A DNA stretch of 64,000 nt from an uncultured Gemmatimonadota bacterium (GTDB lineage: Bacteria; Gemmatimonadota; Gemmatimonadetes; Gemmatimonadales; Gemmatimonadaceae): positions 1-64,000 of the forward strand of contig CAMLDY010000004.1 in NCBI GenBank assembly GCA_946478895.1, in the 5' to 3' direction. The position numbers and the translations under genes were made by a program. The notes under the pieces are model-generated. The model ran no database searches. It was given only the letters and a program-made list of their open reading frames with translations, and was not told the origin of the DNA. Position 1 is the stretch's first letter. The number at the start of each line of letters is the position of its first letter. Positions 8,301 through 16,531 of this stretch are shown here, piece by piece.

Positions 8301-8725
8301 TCGAGATAGTCGACGCCGCAGACGTAGATGTCGATTTTGCCGTCGCCGTTGACGTCGGCCATGGTGACGCCGGTTTTCCAACCCACCGAGTCGGCGACAC
8401 CGGCGCGCGCGGTGATGTCCTCGAACTGGTAGTTGCCTTTGTTGCGATAGAGCTTGTTGGCGCCGAGGTTGGACGTGAAGTACAGGTCCATCAAGCCATC
8501 GCCATCGACATCGCCGACGGCGACGCCACCGCCGTCGTAGTAATACAGGTAGTTCAAAATGTTGAAGTCAGGGCGCTCGGGGAGATTGTTGGCAAACGAG
8601 ATCCCCGTCGCCTCGGGCTTGAGCAGCTCGAAGAGCGGCGGCACCGCGGGCGCGCGCTCACACGCCGACAGCCCGACGGTGCCTACCAGCGCGACGCGCG
8701 CCGCGCGCCACAGGCAATACGCCAC
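5354..8725 (-). CDS. CRTAC1-type VCBS/FG-GAP repeat lipoprotein with ASPIC/UnbV domain
   Basis: A protein of 1123 residues. The N-terminus (GTG start) has a lipoprotein signal ending LSAC (Cys22). Many FG-GAP/VCBS blades follow, each with a calcium loop of the DVDGDGLMDLYF or DFNGDGRPDVFLG type, forming one or two beta-propellers. An ASPIC/UnbV segment (GVGTRVEIKAGG, GFLSSVDPRLHFGLG, LTVTWPSRR) lies near residues 530-600, between propeller blocks. Function is unknown; such proteins are placed on the outer surface and often sit beside SusC/D genes. It follows the GH97 gene by 30 bp. Residues of about 195-225 (GRGTGDVIGGRPAAGS...) are a low-complexity insertion missing from the paralogue at 11441. 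The stop codon comes from the PF2a repeat. Confidence 0.85.
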   Translation of the reverse strand: MAYCLWRAARVALVGTVGLSACERAPAVPPLFELLKPEATGISFANNLPERPDFNILNYLYYYDGGGVAVGDVDGDGLMDLYFTSNLGANKLYRNKGNYQFEDITARAGVADSVGWKTGVTMADVNGDGKIDIYVCGVDYLDMHGRNVLYINNGDGTFTDRTAEYGLEHRGFSTQALFFDYDDDGDLDMYLLDHSTHKERDGGRGTGDVIGGRPAAGSATLAARSSGSALGDRLFRNDGKHFTDVTASAGIHDGVDGYGLGVVSSDFNDDGCPDIYVANDFQGNDYLYINNCNGTFTESITKATGHTSRFSMGVDAADFNNDGRTDILSLDMLPEREDILRTTLTAESWELFNLRSTAGYHPQYARNALQLNRGLGRFSEIGFLAGIAATDWSWAPLFADLDNDGRKDVFITNGVYRRPNDMDYIAYVGNEAVQRSLGDTITAANLALLQKMPQVPLANYAFHNDGDLRFTNVAAAWGLTQNGFSNGAVYVDLNNTGHLDLVVNNIGAPASIYRNLGGGAAAFHYLTVILHGAGLNTGGVGTRVEIKAGGVAQVLEQQPTRGFLSSVDPRLHFGLGGASVVDTLTVTWPSRRVQRMTAVAVDRVLTLSEADASAAATRRPASRDTTSPWFTEVTAQSKVDFRHVEDTFFDYYREPLIPRLVSTEGPPLAVADVNGDGLDDFYVGGARRQAGKLFIQQRDGTFSATAQPAFTADSVAEDTGAEFLDVNGDGFPDLFVASGGNEFVGSQDALRPRVYLNDGHGNFQRRRDALPDIFENASAVAVGDFNGDGRPDVFLGGRVQAHTYGLIPHSHLLQNDGSGRFVEVTQDIAPQLLDAGMVTGATWLDYDHDGKLDLIVVGEWMPVRAFHQEDGKLVDRTREAGFAETNGWWSGITAVNLRGNGRRDLVLGNLGLNSYLHASPREPVRLYVGDFSHSGGGNVEQILTAYHDGASYPVASRDELVKKFPSLQAKFPTYKDFASTRIEDLFPREDLRDAKVREADTFASAIALDNGDGTFTIKPLPPEAQLAPIYATVAGDFDRDGQTDLLIGGNLYGMMPALGRADASYGLMLHGDGKGGFTAVDMLRSGIAIDGQIRAIRALKSDGRILIVVARNNDKLVVLQPRQ

Positions 8726-8755
8726 GCGCTACCCGCTTACTGCTTCCCCCTCCCG

Positions 8756-10816
8756 CTATTTCGCCGGTGTAAACCGAATCGCCTGGCCGCCGCCGGCGGC
8801 AAGCGCGATGCTGAGGTTGGTGCGCGAATCGACGGTCTTCTTAGAGATCGTTATCGCGAGCGGGTTGTCGTACCAGCTGGCGCCCGGACCGTCGGCGTAG
8901 ATCTCCGCGGTGTACTTCCGTCCCGGCGTCAGGAAGTTGAGGGGCACATTGAAGGTCCGCGCCTCCTCATCGGTGATCGCTCCAAGGAACCAGTCATCCG
9001 AGTTCTTCGCCTTGCGGGCGGTGATGACGTAGTCGCCGATCCGGCCGTCGATGGTCTTGCTCGTCTCCCAATCGACCGCGACGTCGCGAATGAACTGGAA
9101 CGCGGGCTTGCCGACGTAGTTCTCCGGCAGATCGGCCGCCATCTGGAGCGGCGAATAGATCACCACGTACAGCGCGAGCTGTTTGGCGAGAGTGGTGCGC
9201 GGGTGTGATTCCCACTGGTGGCGCGGCCGGCCGGTGCCGCGCTCGATCAGGAGATCGAAGATTCCGGGGGTGAAATCCATCGGCCCGGCAAGCAATCTCG
9301 TGAAGTAAAGATTGGTCTCGTGCTCGGGCGGATTCCCGCCTTCGCCGCCCCAGGCGTTGTACTCCTGACCGCGCGCGCCTTCCCTGCTCATCATGTTCGG
9401 CCAGGTGCGCCGCTCACCCGTGTCGTGGATCGGCTCGTGGACGTCGAGCATGATGTGGTACTTGGCAGCAGTCTCGATCGCCTTTCGATAGTGGCGCACC
9501 ATGAACTGGGAATGGTGCGAGTTGCCTTCCGGGGTCGTGTCGGTCACGTAGCCCGACTTGATCGCGTCGAGGCCGAGCGAGTGATACATCGCGTAGGCGG
9601 CGTCCATCTGTCGCTCGTAATTCACGATCCCACCCGACGTCTCGTTGTGCACGATCAGGTGCACTCCCTTCGACTCGGCGTAGCGCGCCAGCTCGGGGAG
9701 ATTGTAGTCGGGGTACGCCTGGGTGAACGAGAATGCATTGGCGTTCTTGATCCAGTCACCGTCCCAGCCGACGTTCCATCCCTCGACGAGAACTCCGCCC
9801 AGTCCGTTGGCGGCGGCGAAATCGATGTAGCGCTTCGTATTCTCCGTCGTCGCGCCGTGCTTGGGACCTGAGCTCCACGTCATGGTATTGATGTGCATCC
9901 CCCACCAGATGCCGACGTACTTCATCGGCTTGATCCAGCTTACGTCGCTGAGCATGCTGGGCGGGTTGAGATTGAGCCCGAGCAGTGACGGCGACAGATC
10001 CGCGGCGCGGTCGGCGATCTGAATCGTGCGCCACGGCGTCACGAACGGCGTGTGCCCGCGCACCTTGTCGCCGTTCTGCCACGGCGCGAGCGCGACTTTC
10101 ATCACTCTGCTCTCGAGTCGCGGGCCCGCCAGGTTCATCCGCGCGTAGTCGACGAGATTTGCTTCATGAACGACCATGAAGGTCCTGCCATCGCGGGTCT
10201 GCATGGTGAACGGCGTCTGGATGCTGTCGGTGACGCTGATCGGCGACGACGAGTATAGGATCTCGGAGCGGTCGAGTCGCGGCCGATTGGACGGGATCCA
10301 CCACGACTTGGCGTCGTCGGCGAAACTGAACTGGGTCAGCTCGTCGGTGATGACGAAGTCCTGGAGACCGGGCTGCGCCGGAAACTCGTAGCGGAAGCCG
10401 ATGCCGTCGTCGAACGCTCTGACGACGAAATCAAAGTGCCGCTGCGGCGCGGCTGTCTCGGCAACGGACACCGTGAGCTGGTTGTGATGATCGCGCACGC
10501 GCGCGACTTCGCCCCACGGCTGGGTCCACGTCTCGTCGTGGGTCGCTCGCTTGACGCCGGTGATTCGGACACCGTCGCGCAGCGTCGGCGCGCCCTTGAA
10601 CTCAAAGCCGAGCATGGAGGGAAAGAGCAGCGGCCGGCCGTCGCGGGTGACGTCGTAGTAGAGTTTGCCGTCGTTCACGAGGACGGTCACGCGGGTGCGC
10701 CCGTTGGGCGACGCGACGGTGGCTGAATCCTGGGCACCGGCCGCCGCGGCGGTGAGCGTCAGTAAAAGAGCGGCAAACGCCATCCCCCGCGTCCAGCTAG
10801 GCACGTACATCTTCAT
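8756..10816 (-). CDS. Glycoside hydrolase family 97 (SusB-like alpha-glucosidase)
   Basis: A protein of 686 residues; the ATG at 10816 is chosen because GGAG lies 7 nt upstream. A signal peptide (to about residue 28, AAAAGAQ) directs export. The N-terminal beta-sandwich is followed by a TIM barrel with GH97 hallmarks: WWGMHINTMTW, GLGGVLVEGWNVGWDGDW, then EGARGQEYNAW and GNPPEHETNLYFTRLLAGPMDFTPG, which carry the conserved acidic residues. At the site where retaining GH97 enzymes have an Asp nucleophile this protein has IKSGYV, which suggests the inverting SusB-like group (inference). It would cut alpha-linked gluco-oligosaccharides in the periplasm, fitting the SusC/SusD genes upstream. Confidence 0.9.
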   Translation of the reverse strand: MKMYVPSWTRGMAFAALLLTLTAAAAGAQDSATVASPNGRTRVTVLVNDGKLYYDVTRDGRPLLFPSMLGFEFKGAPTLRDGVRITGVKRATHDETWTQPWGEVARVRDHHNQLTVSVAETAAPQRHFDFVVRAFDDGIGFRYEFPAQPGLQDFVITDELTQFSFADDAKSWWIPSNRPRLDRSEILYSSSPISVTDSIQTPFTMQTRDGRTFMVVHEANLVDYARMNLAGPRLESRVMKVALAPWQNGDKVRGHTPFVTPWRTIQIADRAADLSPSLLGLNLNPPSMLSDVSWIKPMKYVGIWWGMHINTMTWSSGPKHGATTENTKRYIDFAAANGLGGVLVEGWNVGWDGDWIKNANAFSFTQAYPDYNLPELARYAESKGVHLIVHNETSGGIVNYERQMDAAYAMYHSLGLDAIKSGYVTDTTPEGNSHHSQFMVRHYRKAIETAAKYHIMLDVHEPIHDTGERRTWPNMMSREGARGQEYNAWGGEGGNPPEHETNLYFTRLLAGPMDFTPGIFDLLIERGTGRPRHQWESHPRTTLAKQLALYVVIYSPLQMAADLPENYVGKPAFQFIRDVAVDWETSKTIDGRIGDYVITARKAKNSDDWFLGAITDEEARTFNVPLNFLTPGRKYTAEIYADGPGASWYDNPLAITISKKTVDSRTNLSIALAAGGGQAIRFTPAK

Positions 10817-10861
10817 CTGATTTCTCCATTGTTGAATCACGGTTGCACCGACTCTGTCCCG

Positions 10862-10919
10862 CCTCCAGCCTCCAGCCTCCAGCCTCCAGCCTCCCGCTTC
10901 CCGCTTCCCGCTTCCCGCT
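10862..10919. repeat. Heptanucleotide tandem repeats (polypyrimidine)
   Basis: About four and a half units of CCTCCAG pass into about four units of CTTCCCG, all on the pyrimidine-rich strand, in the 164-bp gap between the divergent GH97 and plug genes. Slippage-prone repeats near two gene starts could alter promoter spacing, but no promoter could be fixed here. Confidence 0.8.
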
Positions 10920-10980
10920 ATCGGGCATACGTAATGCAGCTATCTTATTTACAAGTCTCCTGGCCTTGCGCCACCGTCAT

Positions 10981-11451
10981 ATGGCGTCATTAACGCCGCG
11001 TCTAGCTCTCTCCGTTCTAGTTGTCGGGGCCGCTACAGCCTGCGCCTCCGGTCCCCGTCCCACCGAGGGCGAAGTTTCCACCTTCGGACCAACCCCCGCT
11101 CCGCCAGTCGCCGGCAATACCGTTACTGGTGACGAGCTCGATCGTGCGGGCAGTGACCCGATCGAGAAAACTCTCGAAGCCAAAGTACCCGGCATCCTGG
11201 TCACCCGCACTCCCGACGGCGGAGTAGCCATCCGCATTCGTGGGAACTCGTCCATCGGCGCCAACACCGAGCCGCTGTACGTGATCGACGGGCTGGAAGT
11301 CCATCCCGGCCCCGGCGGGGCGCTCAACGGAATCAATCCGCACGACATTGCATCGATCGAAGTGCTCAAGGATGCCGCCAGCCTCTCGTTCTACGGTGTC
11401 CGCGCCGCTAATGGCGTGATTCTGATCAAGACCAAGCGCGTCACCAACTAA
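10981..11451 (+). CDS. Stand-alone TonB-plug domain lipoprotein
   Basis: A protein of 156 residues. The ATG at 10981 starts a lipoprotein signal (ALSVLVVGAATAC, Cys21). The rest is a single plug domain of the SusC type: VTGDELDRAGSDPIEKTLEAKVPGILV, then the signature IRIRGNSSIGANTEPLYVIDG, HDIASIEVLKDAASLSFYG and RAANGVILIKTKR. In SusC these residues occlude the barrel, yet here no barrel is encoded. It lies inside the Sus-like locus on the opposite strand, and its 3' end overlaps the neighbouring CRTAC1 gene by 11 bp tail to tail. It might gate or scaffold a receptor in trans, or be a signalling partner; no such role has been shown. Confidence 0.8.
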   Translation: MASLTPRLALSVLVVGAATACASGPRPTEGEVSTFGPTPAPPVAGNTVTGDELDRAGSDPIEKTLEAKVPGILVTRTPDGGVAIRIRGNSSIGANTEPLYVIDGLEVHPGPGGALNGINPHDIASIEVLKDAASLSFYGVRAANGVILIKTKRVTN

Positions 11452-14400
11452 CGCCCTCCTTTGAAGTCCCGGTCGCGACGCTCGGCGACCCGCCGCGACC
11501 GGCCGCTCTGAACACCAGCGGCCGGTCGTTGTTGCGTGAGACGACGTAGATGTCGCCGCCGCGGGTGCGCACCCTTGCAATGTCCCGCGCCTCACCAGGT
11601 GCGAAGAAGCCGCTCTCAACCGCACGCAGCGGAGTGAAGTGCCCTTTGCCGTCGCCGCGCAGGTAAGACCCGTATCCGGCCATCATGGTGCCGATGTCCG
11701 GCTTTACCCCATCGAAGTTGCCGGCGAGCAGGAGATCAGGCTTGCCGTCGCCGTCAACGTCGTCGCTGAGCATCGCGTAAATGGGCGCGATCTGCGCCTC
11801 GAGCGGAAGCGCCAACATGCTGAAGCTGCCGTCACCGTTGTTTCGAATCAGCGACGTCGCGAAGGTGTACGCATTTTTTACGACCGCCGAGTCCAGCTCG
11901 TTCTTCGGGAAGACGTCGGCGGTGGTCTCCTTTGCGTAGGCCTCGTAGCTGGGGTACCGAGGAGCGATCGTCGGCACCGAGCGCAGGAGGTCGTCGCGCA
12001 GCGCCAGCGGATACGGCTTGCCGTGGTTGTAGTAGGAGATGATCTGCTGCACGAAGCCGTTGTGGGCAAAGTCCTTGACGTACATCGTCACCGGCTCGTC
12101 CGGCTTTGCCTGGAACCGTGTGTTGAGGCCGAGATTGCCGACGATGAAATCGACTTTGCCGTCGCCGGTGAAATCTCCCGCGATGATGCGGTTGTACCAG
12201 CCGTTGCTCTTCTCCAGTCCGCGAATGGCCGTTTTGACGAGCTTACCGCCGGTGTTGCGGAAGACCGTCACCGGCATCCATTCGCCGACGACGATGAGAT
12301 CCGCCCTGCCGTCGCCATCAATGTCCTTCCAGACTGCATCGGTGACCATGCCGACGTGGGACAGGCCCGGCGCGACCGCGTCGGTGACGTCGGTGAATCG
12401 CCCGCGGCCATCGTTGCGGAGCAGCGCGCTTTGCGGGTCGAGTCCATAGCGCCCGGGGATGCTCCGCCCGCCGACGAAAAGATCGATCGCGCCGTCGCCG
12501 TCGAAGTCAGCCGCCGCGACGCGCGAGCCACTGACCAGCAGCGGCGGGACGGCGTTGGTCGCTTTTCTGAACTCGCCCTTGCCGGCATTCAGGTACAGCC
12601 GATCGTTGAGCGGTACCGATCCCTCCGAGAACTCCGTCCCGCCGGTCGACACGTACAGATCCGGCCGGCCGTCACCGTTGGCGTCGAAGAAAACGGCGCC
12701 GACATCTTCGGCGAGGCTGTCCTGGGCGAACAGCCTCTCGTTGCTCCTGGCGAAGCTGCCGTCGGCGCGCTGGATCAGGAGCGCGCTGGCCTGGCCTTTC
12801 GCGCCGCCGATGAAGATGTCGTCGAGTCCATCGCCATTGACGTCGGCGACCGCCAGCGGCGGTCCCTCGGTGGAAAGCATCCGTGGCATCAGTCGCTCGC
12901 GATCGAAGTCGACGTAGTCGTTCTCGCGGTGGACGAACGGCAGGCTGACCCGCTGACTGACGTCGGTAACGATCGTCCGCGGCGGAGAGGGGAGTGAGTA
13001 CGTCGGCTTGGTGGCGGCTGATTGCCTCACCGTCAGACGTTGATTGGCTGCGACATTATTCACTGTCGTGATGCGGCCGTCGGGCCAGGTCACGATGACC
13101 GCGCGCACACTGTCCGGGCGGCCGATGCCGAAGGTCAGGACATAGTCCACGCTCGATTCGAAGCCGCGAACCGGCGATTGCTCCTGGTAGAGCGTATCGG
13201 TTCCGACGACGACCATGACTCTGGCATCGACTCCGAGCCGGTTGTGGCCCTCGCCCTCCAGCTTCACCTGCAGGTAGTGATTGTCCTTGTGCAACGTTCG
13301 CGCGTTGTTGCGGTACACGAATGCCTTGTCGTCGGTGTTGTTGACGACGAGGTCGAGCGCGCCATCGCCGTCGAGATCCGCGTACGCAGCGCCGTTGCCG
13401 AAGCTCACCTGATCGAGTCCCCAGCTCGCCGACACATCCTCAAAAGTCAGGTTGCCGTTGTTGCGAAATGCGTAGTGCGGGAGTTTCGTCGCAGTCATCG
13501 CATCGGTCAGCGACTTGAAGTCCACCTTTTTGCCCTTCGTCGTTGCTGCAAGAGTGCGATCGTTGCCGAGAAAGGCGATGTAATCCTGCGACGTCACGTC
13601 CCTGGCGATGCCGTTGGTGACGTACAGATCCTTGTAGCCATCGAGATCGAGATCCGCGAGCAGCGCGCTCCAGCTCCAGTCGGTGCGCGCCACGCCCGCC
13701 AGCTGGCCGATGTCGCTGAAAGTCCCGTTGCCATTATTCAGCTGCAGCATGTTCCGCATCAGCTGGCGGTGGAATCCGTTTTTGATCTTGGTCCGATAGT
13801 TTTCCCACCCCTCGAAGCTCGACGTCATGCGCAGCCGATACTCGTCGGCGGGCAGCATGTCGGTGGTGTACACGTCGGGCCAGCCGTCGTTGTTGACGTC
13901 GGCGATGTCCAGCCCCATCGAGAATGACGAGAGGTACGGCATCTCGCGGTCGAGCCGCTCGTCGAAAGTCCCGTCGTGGTTGTTGATGTACAGATAATCG
14001 CGCTCGAAGAAATCGTTCGAGACGTAGATGTCCGGCCAGCCGTCGCGATTGACGTCGCTGACTGCGATCCCGAGTCCGAACGCTATCTCGCTGCCGAAGA
14101 TTCCCGCTTTGGCGCTGACGTCGGTGAAGTGGCCGTTGCCATCGTTGTGAAAGAGCTTGTCACCATTCAGCGGATCACGCTCGTTCCGGATGTTGCGCAG
14201 GCCGAACCTGTTGGCGGGCCGATACGAATTGTTGACGAGAAAGAGATCGAGATTCCCATCGCGGTCGTAGTCGAGAAACGCGGCCTGAGTCGATGGGCCT
14301 TCGTCGGCGACGCCGTAATCCGACGCCTGCTCCTTGAAGGTCGGGATACCCTTGATGTCGAAGCCCTGGTTGATGTAGAGCTCGTTGGCGCGCTTCGCGC

Positions 14401-14869
14401 CCGTCGCGATGCCGGCGTAGCAGACGTAGATGTCGAGCAGGCCGTCGCCATTCACGTCGCCGAACGCGACACCGGTTGCCCAGGCGCCCTTACCTCCGAC
14501 GCCTGCAGCCGCGGTGATGTCCTGGAACTCGAACTGGCCCTTGTTCAGGTACAGCCGGTTCCCGTGCTGGTTGGAGGTCAGCATCACCTCGGGCATGCCG
14601 TCGCCGTTCAGATCACCGGTCGCCACCCCGCCGCCGTTATAGAAATTGCGGTAGGTGAAGACGTTGAGCTCCTGGGTGTCGGTGATCCGGTTCTCGAAGT
14701 CAATGCCGGTGAAGCTCGCCGGGAGGAGCGTGAAGAGATGGCTGTCGACGGGCGGTGCCGCCGTTCTGCCGCTCGAGATTTCCTGCTTTTGCTCGTTGCC
14801 GGCACATGCGGCGAGATACAACGCGGGAAGGAGATAGCGGAGCCTCAGCCTCAAGGCCGCATTTTTCAA
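11441..14869 (-). CDS. CRTAC1-type VCBS/FG-GAP repeat lipoprotein with ASPIC/UnbV domain (second copy)
   Basis: A protein of 1142 residues, paralogous to the one at 5354. The lipobox is LAAC (Cys22). It shows the same order: FG-GAP/VCBS blades with DLNGDGMPEVMLTSN-type calcium loops, an ASPIC/UnbV segment (RLGVDARVMVVVGTDT, FESSVDYVLTFGIG, VTWPDGRI) near residues 530-600, then a second set of blades (DANGDGRPDLYVSTGG, DFDGDGAIDLFVGG). It is the third gene of the leftward susC-susD unit, 80 bp behind susD with a perfect hairpin in between. It is presumably a surface-exposed glycan-handling or adhesion partner of SusCD; this is inferred from context only. Confidence 0.86.
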   Translation of the reverse strand: MKNAALRLRLRYLLPALYLAACAGNEQKQEISSGRTAAPPVDSHLFTLLPASFTGIDFENRITDTQELNVFTYRNFYNGGGVATGDLNGDGMPEVMLTSNQHGNRLYLNKGQFEFQDITAAAGVGGKGAWATGVAFGDVNGDGLLDIYVCYAGIATGAKRANELYINQGFDIKGIPTFKEQASDYGVADEGPSTQAAFLDYDRDGNLDLFLVNNSYRPANRFGLRNIRNERDPLNGDKLFHNDGNGHFTDVSAKAGIFGSEIAFGLGIAVSDVNRDGWPDIYVSNDFFERDYLYINNHDGTFDERLDREMPYLSSFSMGLDIADVNNDGWPDVYTTDMLPADEYRLRMTSSFEGWENYRTKIKNGFHRQLMRNMLQLNNGNGTFSDIGQLAGVARTDWSWSALLADLDLDGYKDLYVTNGIARDVTSQDYIAFLGNDRTLAATTKGKKVDFKSLTDAMTATKLPHYAFRNNGNLTFEDVSASWGLDQVSFGNGAAYADLDGDGALDLVVNNTDDKAFVYRNNARTLHKDNHYLQVKLEGEGHNRLGVDARVMVVVGTDTLYQEQSPVRGFESSVDYVLTFGIGRPDSVRAVIVTWPDGRITTVNNVAANQRLTVRQSAATKPTYSLPSPPRTIVTDVSQRVSLPFVHRENDYVDFDRERLMPRMLSTEGPPLAVADVNGDGLDDIFIGGAKGQASALLIQRADGSFARSNERLFAQDSLAEDVGAVFFDANGDGRPDLYVSTGGTEFSEGSVPLNDRLYLNAGKGEFRKATNAVPPLLVSGSRVAAADFDGDGAIDLFVGGRSIPGRYGLDPQSALLRNDGRGRFTDVTDAVAPGLSHVGMVTDAVWKDIDGDGRADLIVVGEWMPVTVFRNTGGKLVKTAIRGLEKSNGWYNRIIAGDFTGDGKVDFIVGNLGLNTRFQAKPDEPVTMYVKDFAHNGFVQQIISYYNHGKPYPLALRDDLLRSVPTIAPRYPSYEAYAKETTADVFPKNELDSAVVKNAYTFATSLIRNNGDGSFSMLALPLEAQIAPIYAMLSDDVDGDGKPDLLLAGNFDGVKPDIGTMMAGYGSYLRGDGKGHFTPLRAVESGFFAPGEARDIARVRTRGGDIYVVSRNNDRPLVFRAAGRGGSPSVATGTSKEGVSW

Positions 14870-14888
14870 ATATCGACCACCCTTAGCA

Positions 14889-14926
14889 CATCATGGCCTG
14901 CCCTCCGGGGAGAGCAGGCCATGATG
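14889..14926. other. Perfect 13-bp hairpin between susD and CRTAC1 gene
   Basis: CATCATGGCCTGC (14889-14901) pairs perfectly with GCAGGCCATGATG (14914-14926) across 12 nt. No U-run follows on the minus strand, so it is probably an mRNA-stabilising or processing hairpin that sets different levels of SusCD and the downstream protein, rather than a full terminator. Confidence 0.65.
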
Positions 14927-14949
14927 AGGAAAAAGATTGAGCTGCCGGA

Positions 14950-16521
14950 TCAGTAACCCGGATTCTGCACGAGCAGAGGATTGGTCTCGATCTGCGTCTG
15001 CGGGATCGGGAACAGGACCTTGAACGGCGCGTTCGACGTCTTGGCGTACCAGGTACCCGACGTGAACTTGCCAGCGCGAATCAGATCCTGACGGCGCTTG
15101 CCCTCCGCCGTGAGCTCGAACAGACGCTCATTCAGGATCGCATCGCGCACCTGCTGCTGGGTGAGACCCGCGGCAAGCGGTTGCGGCGGTGAGAATACGC
15201 GGGCGCGGATGATGTTGATGTCCGCGATCGCTGCCGCCGTCTGACCAAGCTCGTTCTCGGCTTCGGCTCTGATCAGATACATCTCGCCGAGCCGGAACCA
15301 CGCGTAGTCGTTCCCGGCGTCGTGGTTGACGTGATTCGGATCGAAGGGCCACTTGGCGATACGAACACCCTGGCCTTCGGTTGCCGCCGTCACGTCCGGA
15401 ATGTTGGGATCGAAGAACAGCGGGTTGCCCTGACGGTCGTACGCCTGCTGCCCGGTGGCGAGGTTGACCTGGTTTCCGGCGAGGAAAATCAGCTTCGCGC
15501 GCTCGTCGTTGGGGTTGAACGCCGCGTAGGTATCCGCCAGCGTGGAGAAGCCGTTCCACGGAGCTTCGGCGCCGTTGTACTGATTGTAGTGCAGCGCGCG
15601 CATCAGGAAGTTGAGGCCGAGGTCGGTGACATTCACGTACTTCACCGCGAAGATGATCTCGGGTGAAGTGTTGTTGTCGGCCGTGAAGTTCTTCTGCCAC
15701 CCGCAGCCCGGGCGACTGGTGCAACCCACTGAAGCGTCCGTCGCCAGCGAGTAGTGCCCGGACGTGATGACCGCGTTGGCGGCATCGAGGGCGTCCTGCC
15801 AGTGTGCCGTGCCCGGCTGCAGACCGGCCGCGGTGACCGTACCGGTGAAGACCTGCGCGTTCAGGTAGAGGCTGGCGAGCATTGCGTCGACGGCGCCCTG
15901 GGTAACGCGGCCGTTCATGTCCGCCGGCCACGTCGCCGGCAGATCAGGTCTCGCTTCCTTCAGCTCCTTCTCGATGAACTGGAATACTTCCGCCCTTGTG
16001 TTCTGCGCGCGCGGCTCGATCGAGACATCGGTCACAATCGGAACGCCACCGAACAGGTCCATCAGGAGGTAATAGTAGAACGCCCGCAACACCCTTAGCT
16101 CCGCCGTGACTGTCGGCTTGCTGGCGAAGTTGGTGTTGGCGATGCCGTTGAGCACGACGTTGGCGCGGGCGACACCCTGGAACAGGTTGGTCCACGCCGA
16201 GTTGATGTTGTCGAGTCCGGCAGGGCTGTTCGGTGTAAATGTCTGGCGGTGAATGTCCAGCCATTTGCCGTTGTCGTACCAGTCCTGGCCGCGAGTCGGA
16301 ACGATCATCTCGTCGGTGCTGATCTCCGAGATGTTGTAGTACTCGTCGTTTGTTGAGCGCAGCTGCGCGTATACCGACGCCAGTCCGCCGATCACTTCGT
16401 CTTCGTTGCGATAGAAGTTCTCGGGTGTGATCGCGCTCGACGGAACTTCGGTGAGGTCCGTACATGCGGGCGCGAGCACGCAGAGCGCGACGATGCCCGC
16501 TGCGGCAAGTTTGGTTTTCAT
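14950..16521 (-). CDS. susD: SusD/RagB family outer-membrane lipoprotein
   Basis: A protein of 523 residues from the ATG at 16521; the frame is also open from a GTG at 16543-16545, but the shorter start gives a clean lipoprotein signal MKTKLAAAGIVALCVLAPAC (Cys20). SusD features include SSAITPENFYRNEDEVIGGLASVYAQLR, the TPR-like region VLNGIANTNF...AELRVLRAFYYYLLMDLFGGVPIVTD, and the C-terminal YAWFRLGEMYLIRAEAENELG, NIIRARV, LNERLFELTAEGKRRQDLIR and FPIPQTQIETNP. It caps the SusC barrel outside the cell and captures oligosaccharides. It starts 11 bp after the susC stop, so both are co-transcribed. Confidence 0.93.
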   Translation of the reverse strand: MKTKLAAAGIVALCVLAPACTDLTEVPSSAITPENFYRNEDEVIGGLASVYAQLRSTNDEYYNISEISTDEMIVPTRGQDWYDNGKWLDIHRQTFTPNSPAGLDNINSAWTNLFQGVARANVVLNGIANTNFASKPTVTAELRVLRAFYYYLLMDLFGGVPIVTDVSIEPRAQNTRAEVFQFIEKELKEARPDLPATWPADMNGRVTQGAVDAMLASLYLNAQVFTGTVTAAGLQPGTAHWQDALDAANAVITSGHYSLATDASVGCTSRPGCGWQKNFTADNNTSPEIIFAVKYVNVTDLGLNFLMRALHYNQYNGAEAPWNGFSTLADTYAAFNPNDERAKLIFLAGNQVNLATGQQAYDRQGNPLFFDPNIPDVTAATEGQGVRIAKWPFDPNHVNHDAGNDYAWFRLGEMYLIRAEAENELGQTAAAIADINIIRARVFSPPQPLAAGLTQQQVRDAILNERLFELTAEGKRRQDLIRAGKFTSGTWYAKTSNAPFKVLFPIPQTQIETNPLLVQNPGY

Positions 16522-16531
16522 GAGTCGGGTG

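Noticed and set aside
8219..9208. Long plus-strand open frame opposite the CRTAC1 and GH97 genes
   Set aside because: It is a shadow of the high-GC coding sequence on the minus strand: repetitive Val/Asp/Ala/Gly composition and no domain. The same applies to plus-strand frames at 11639-12997, 13022-14956 and 17444-19585.
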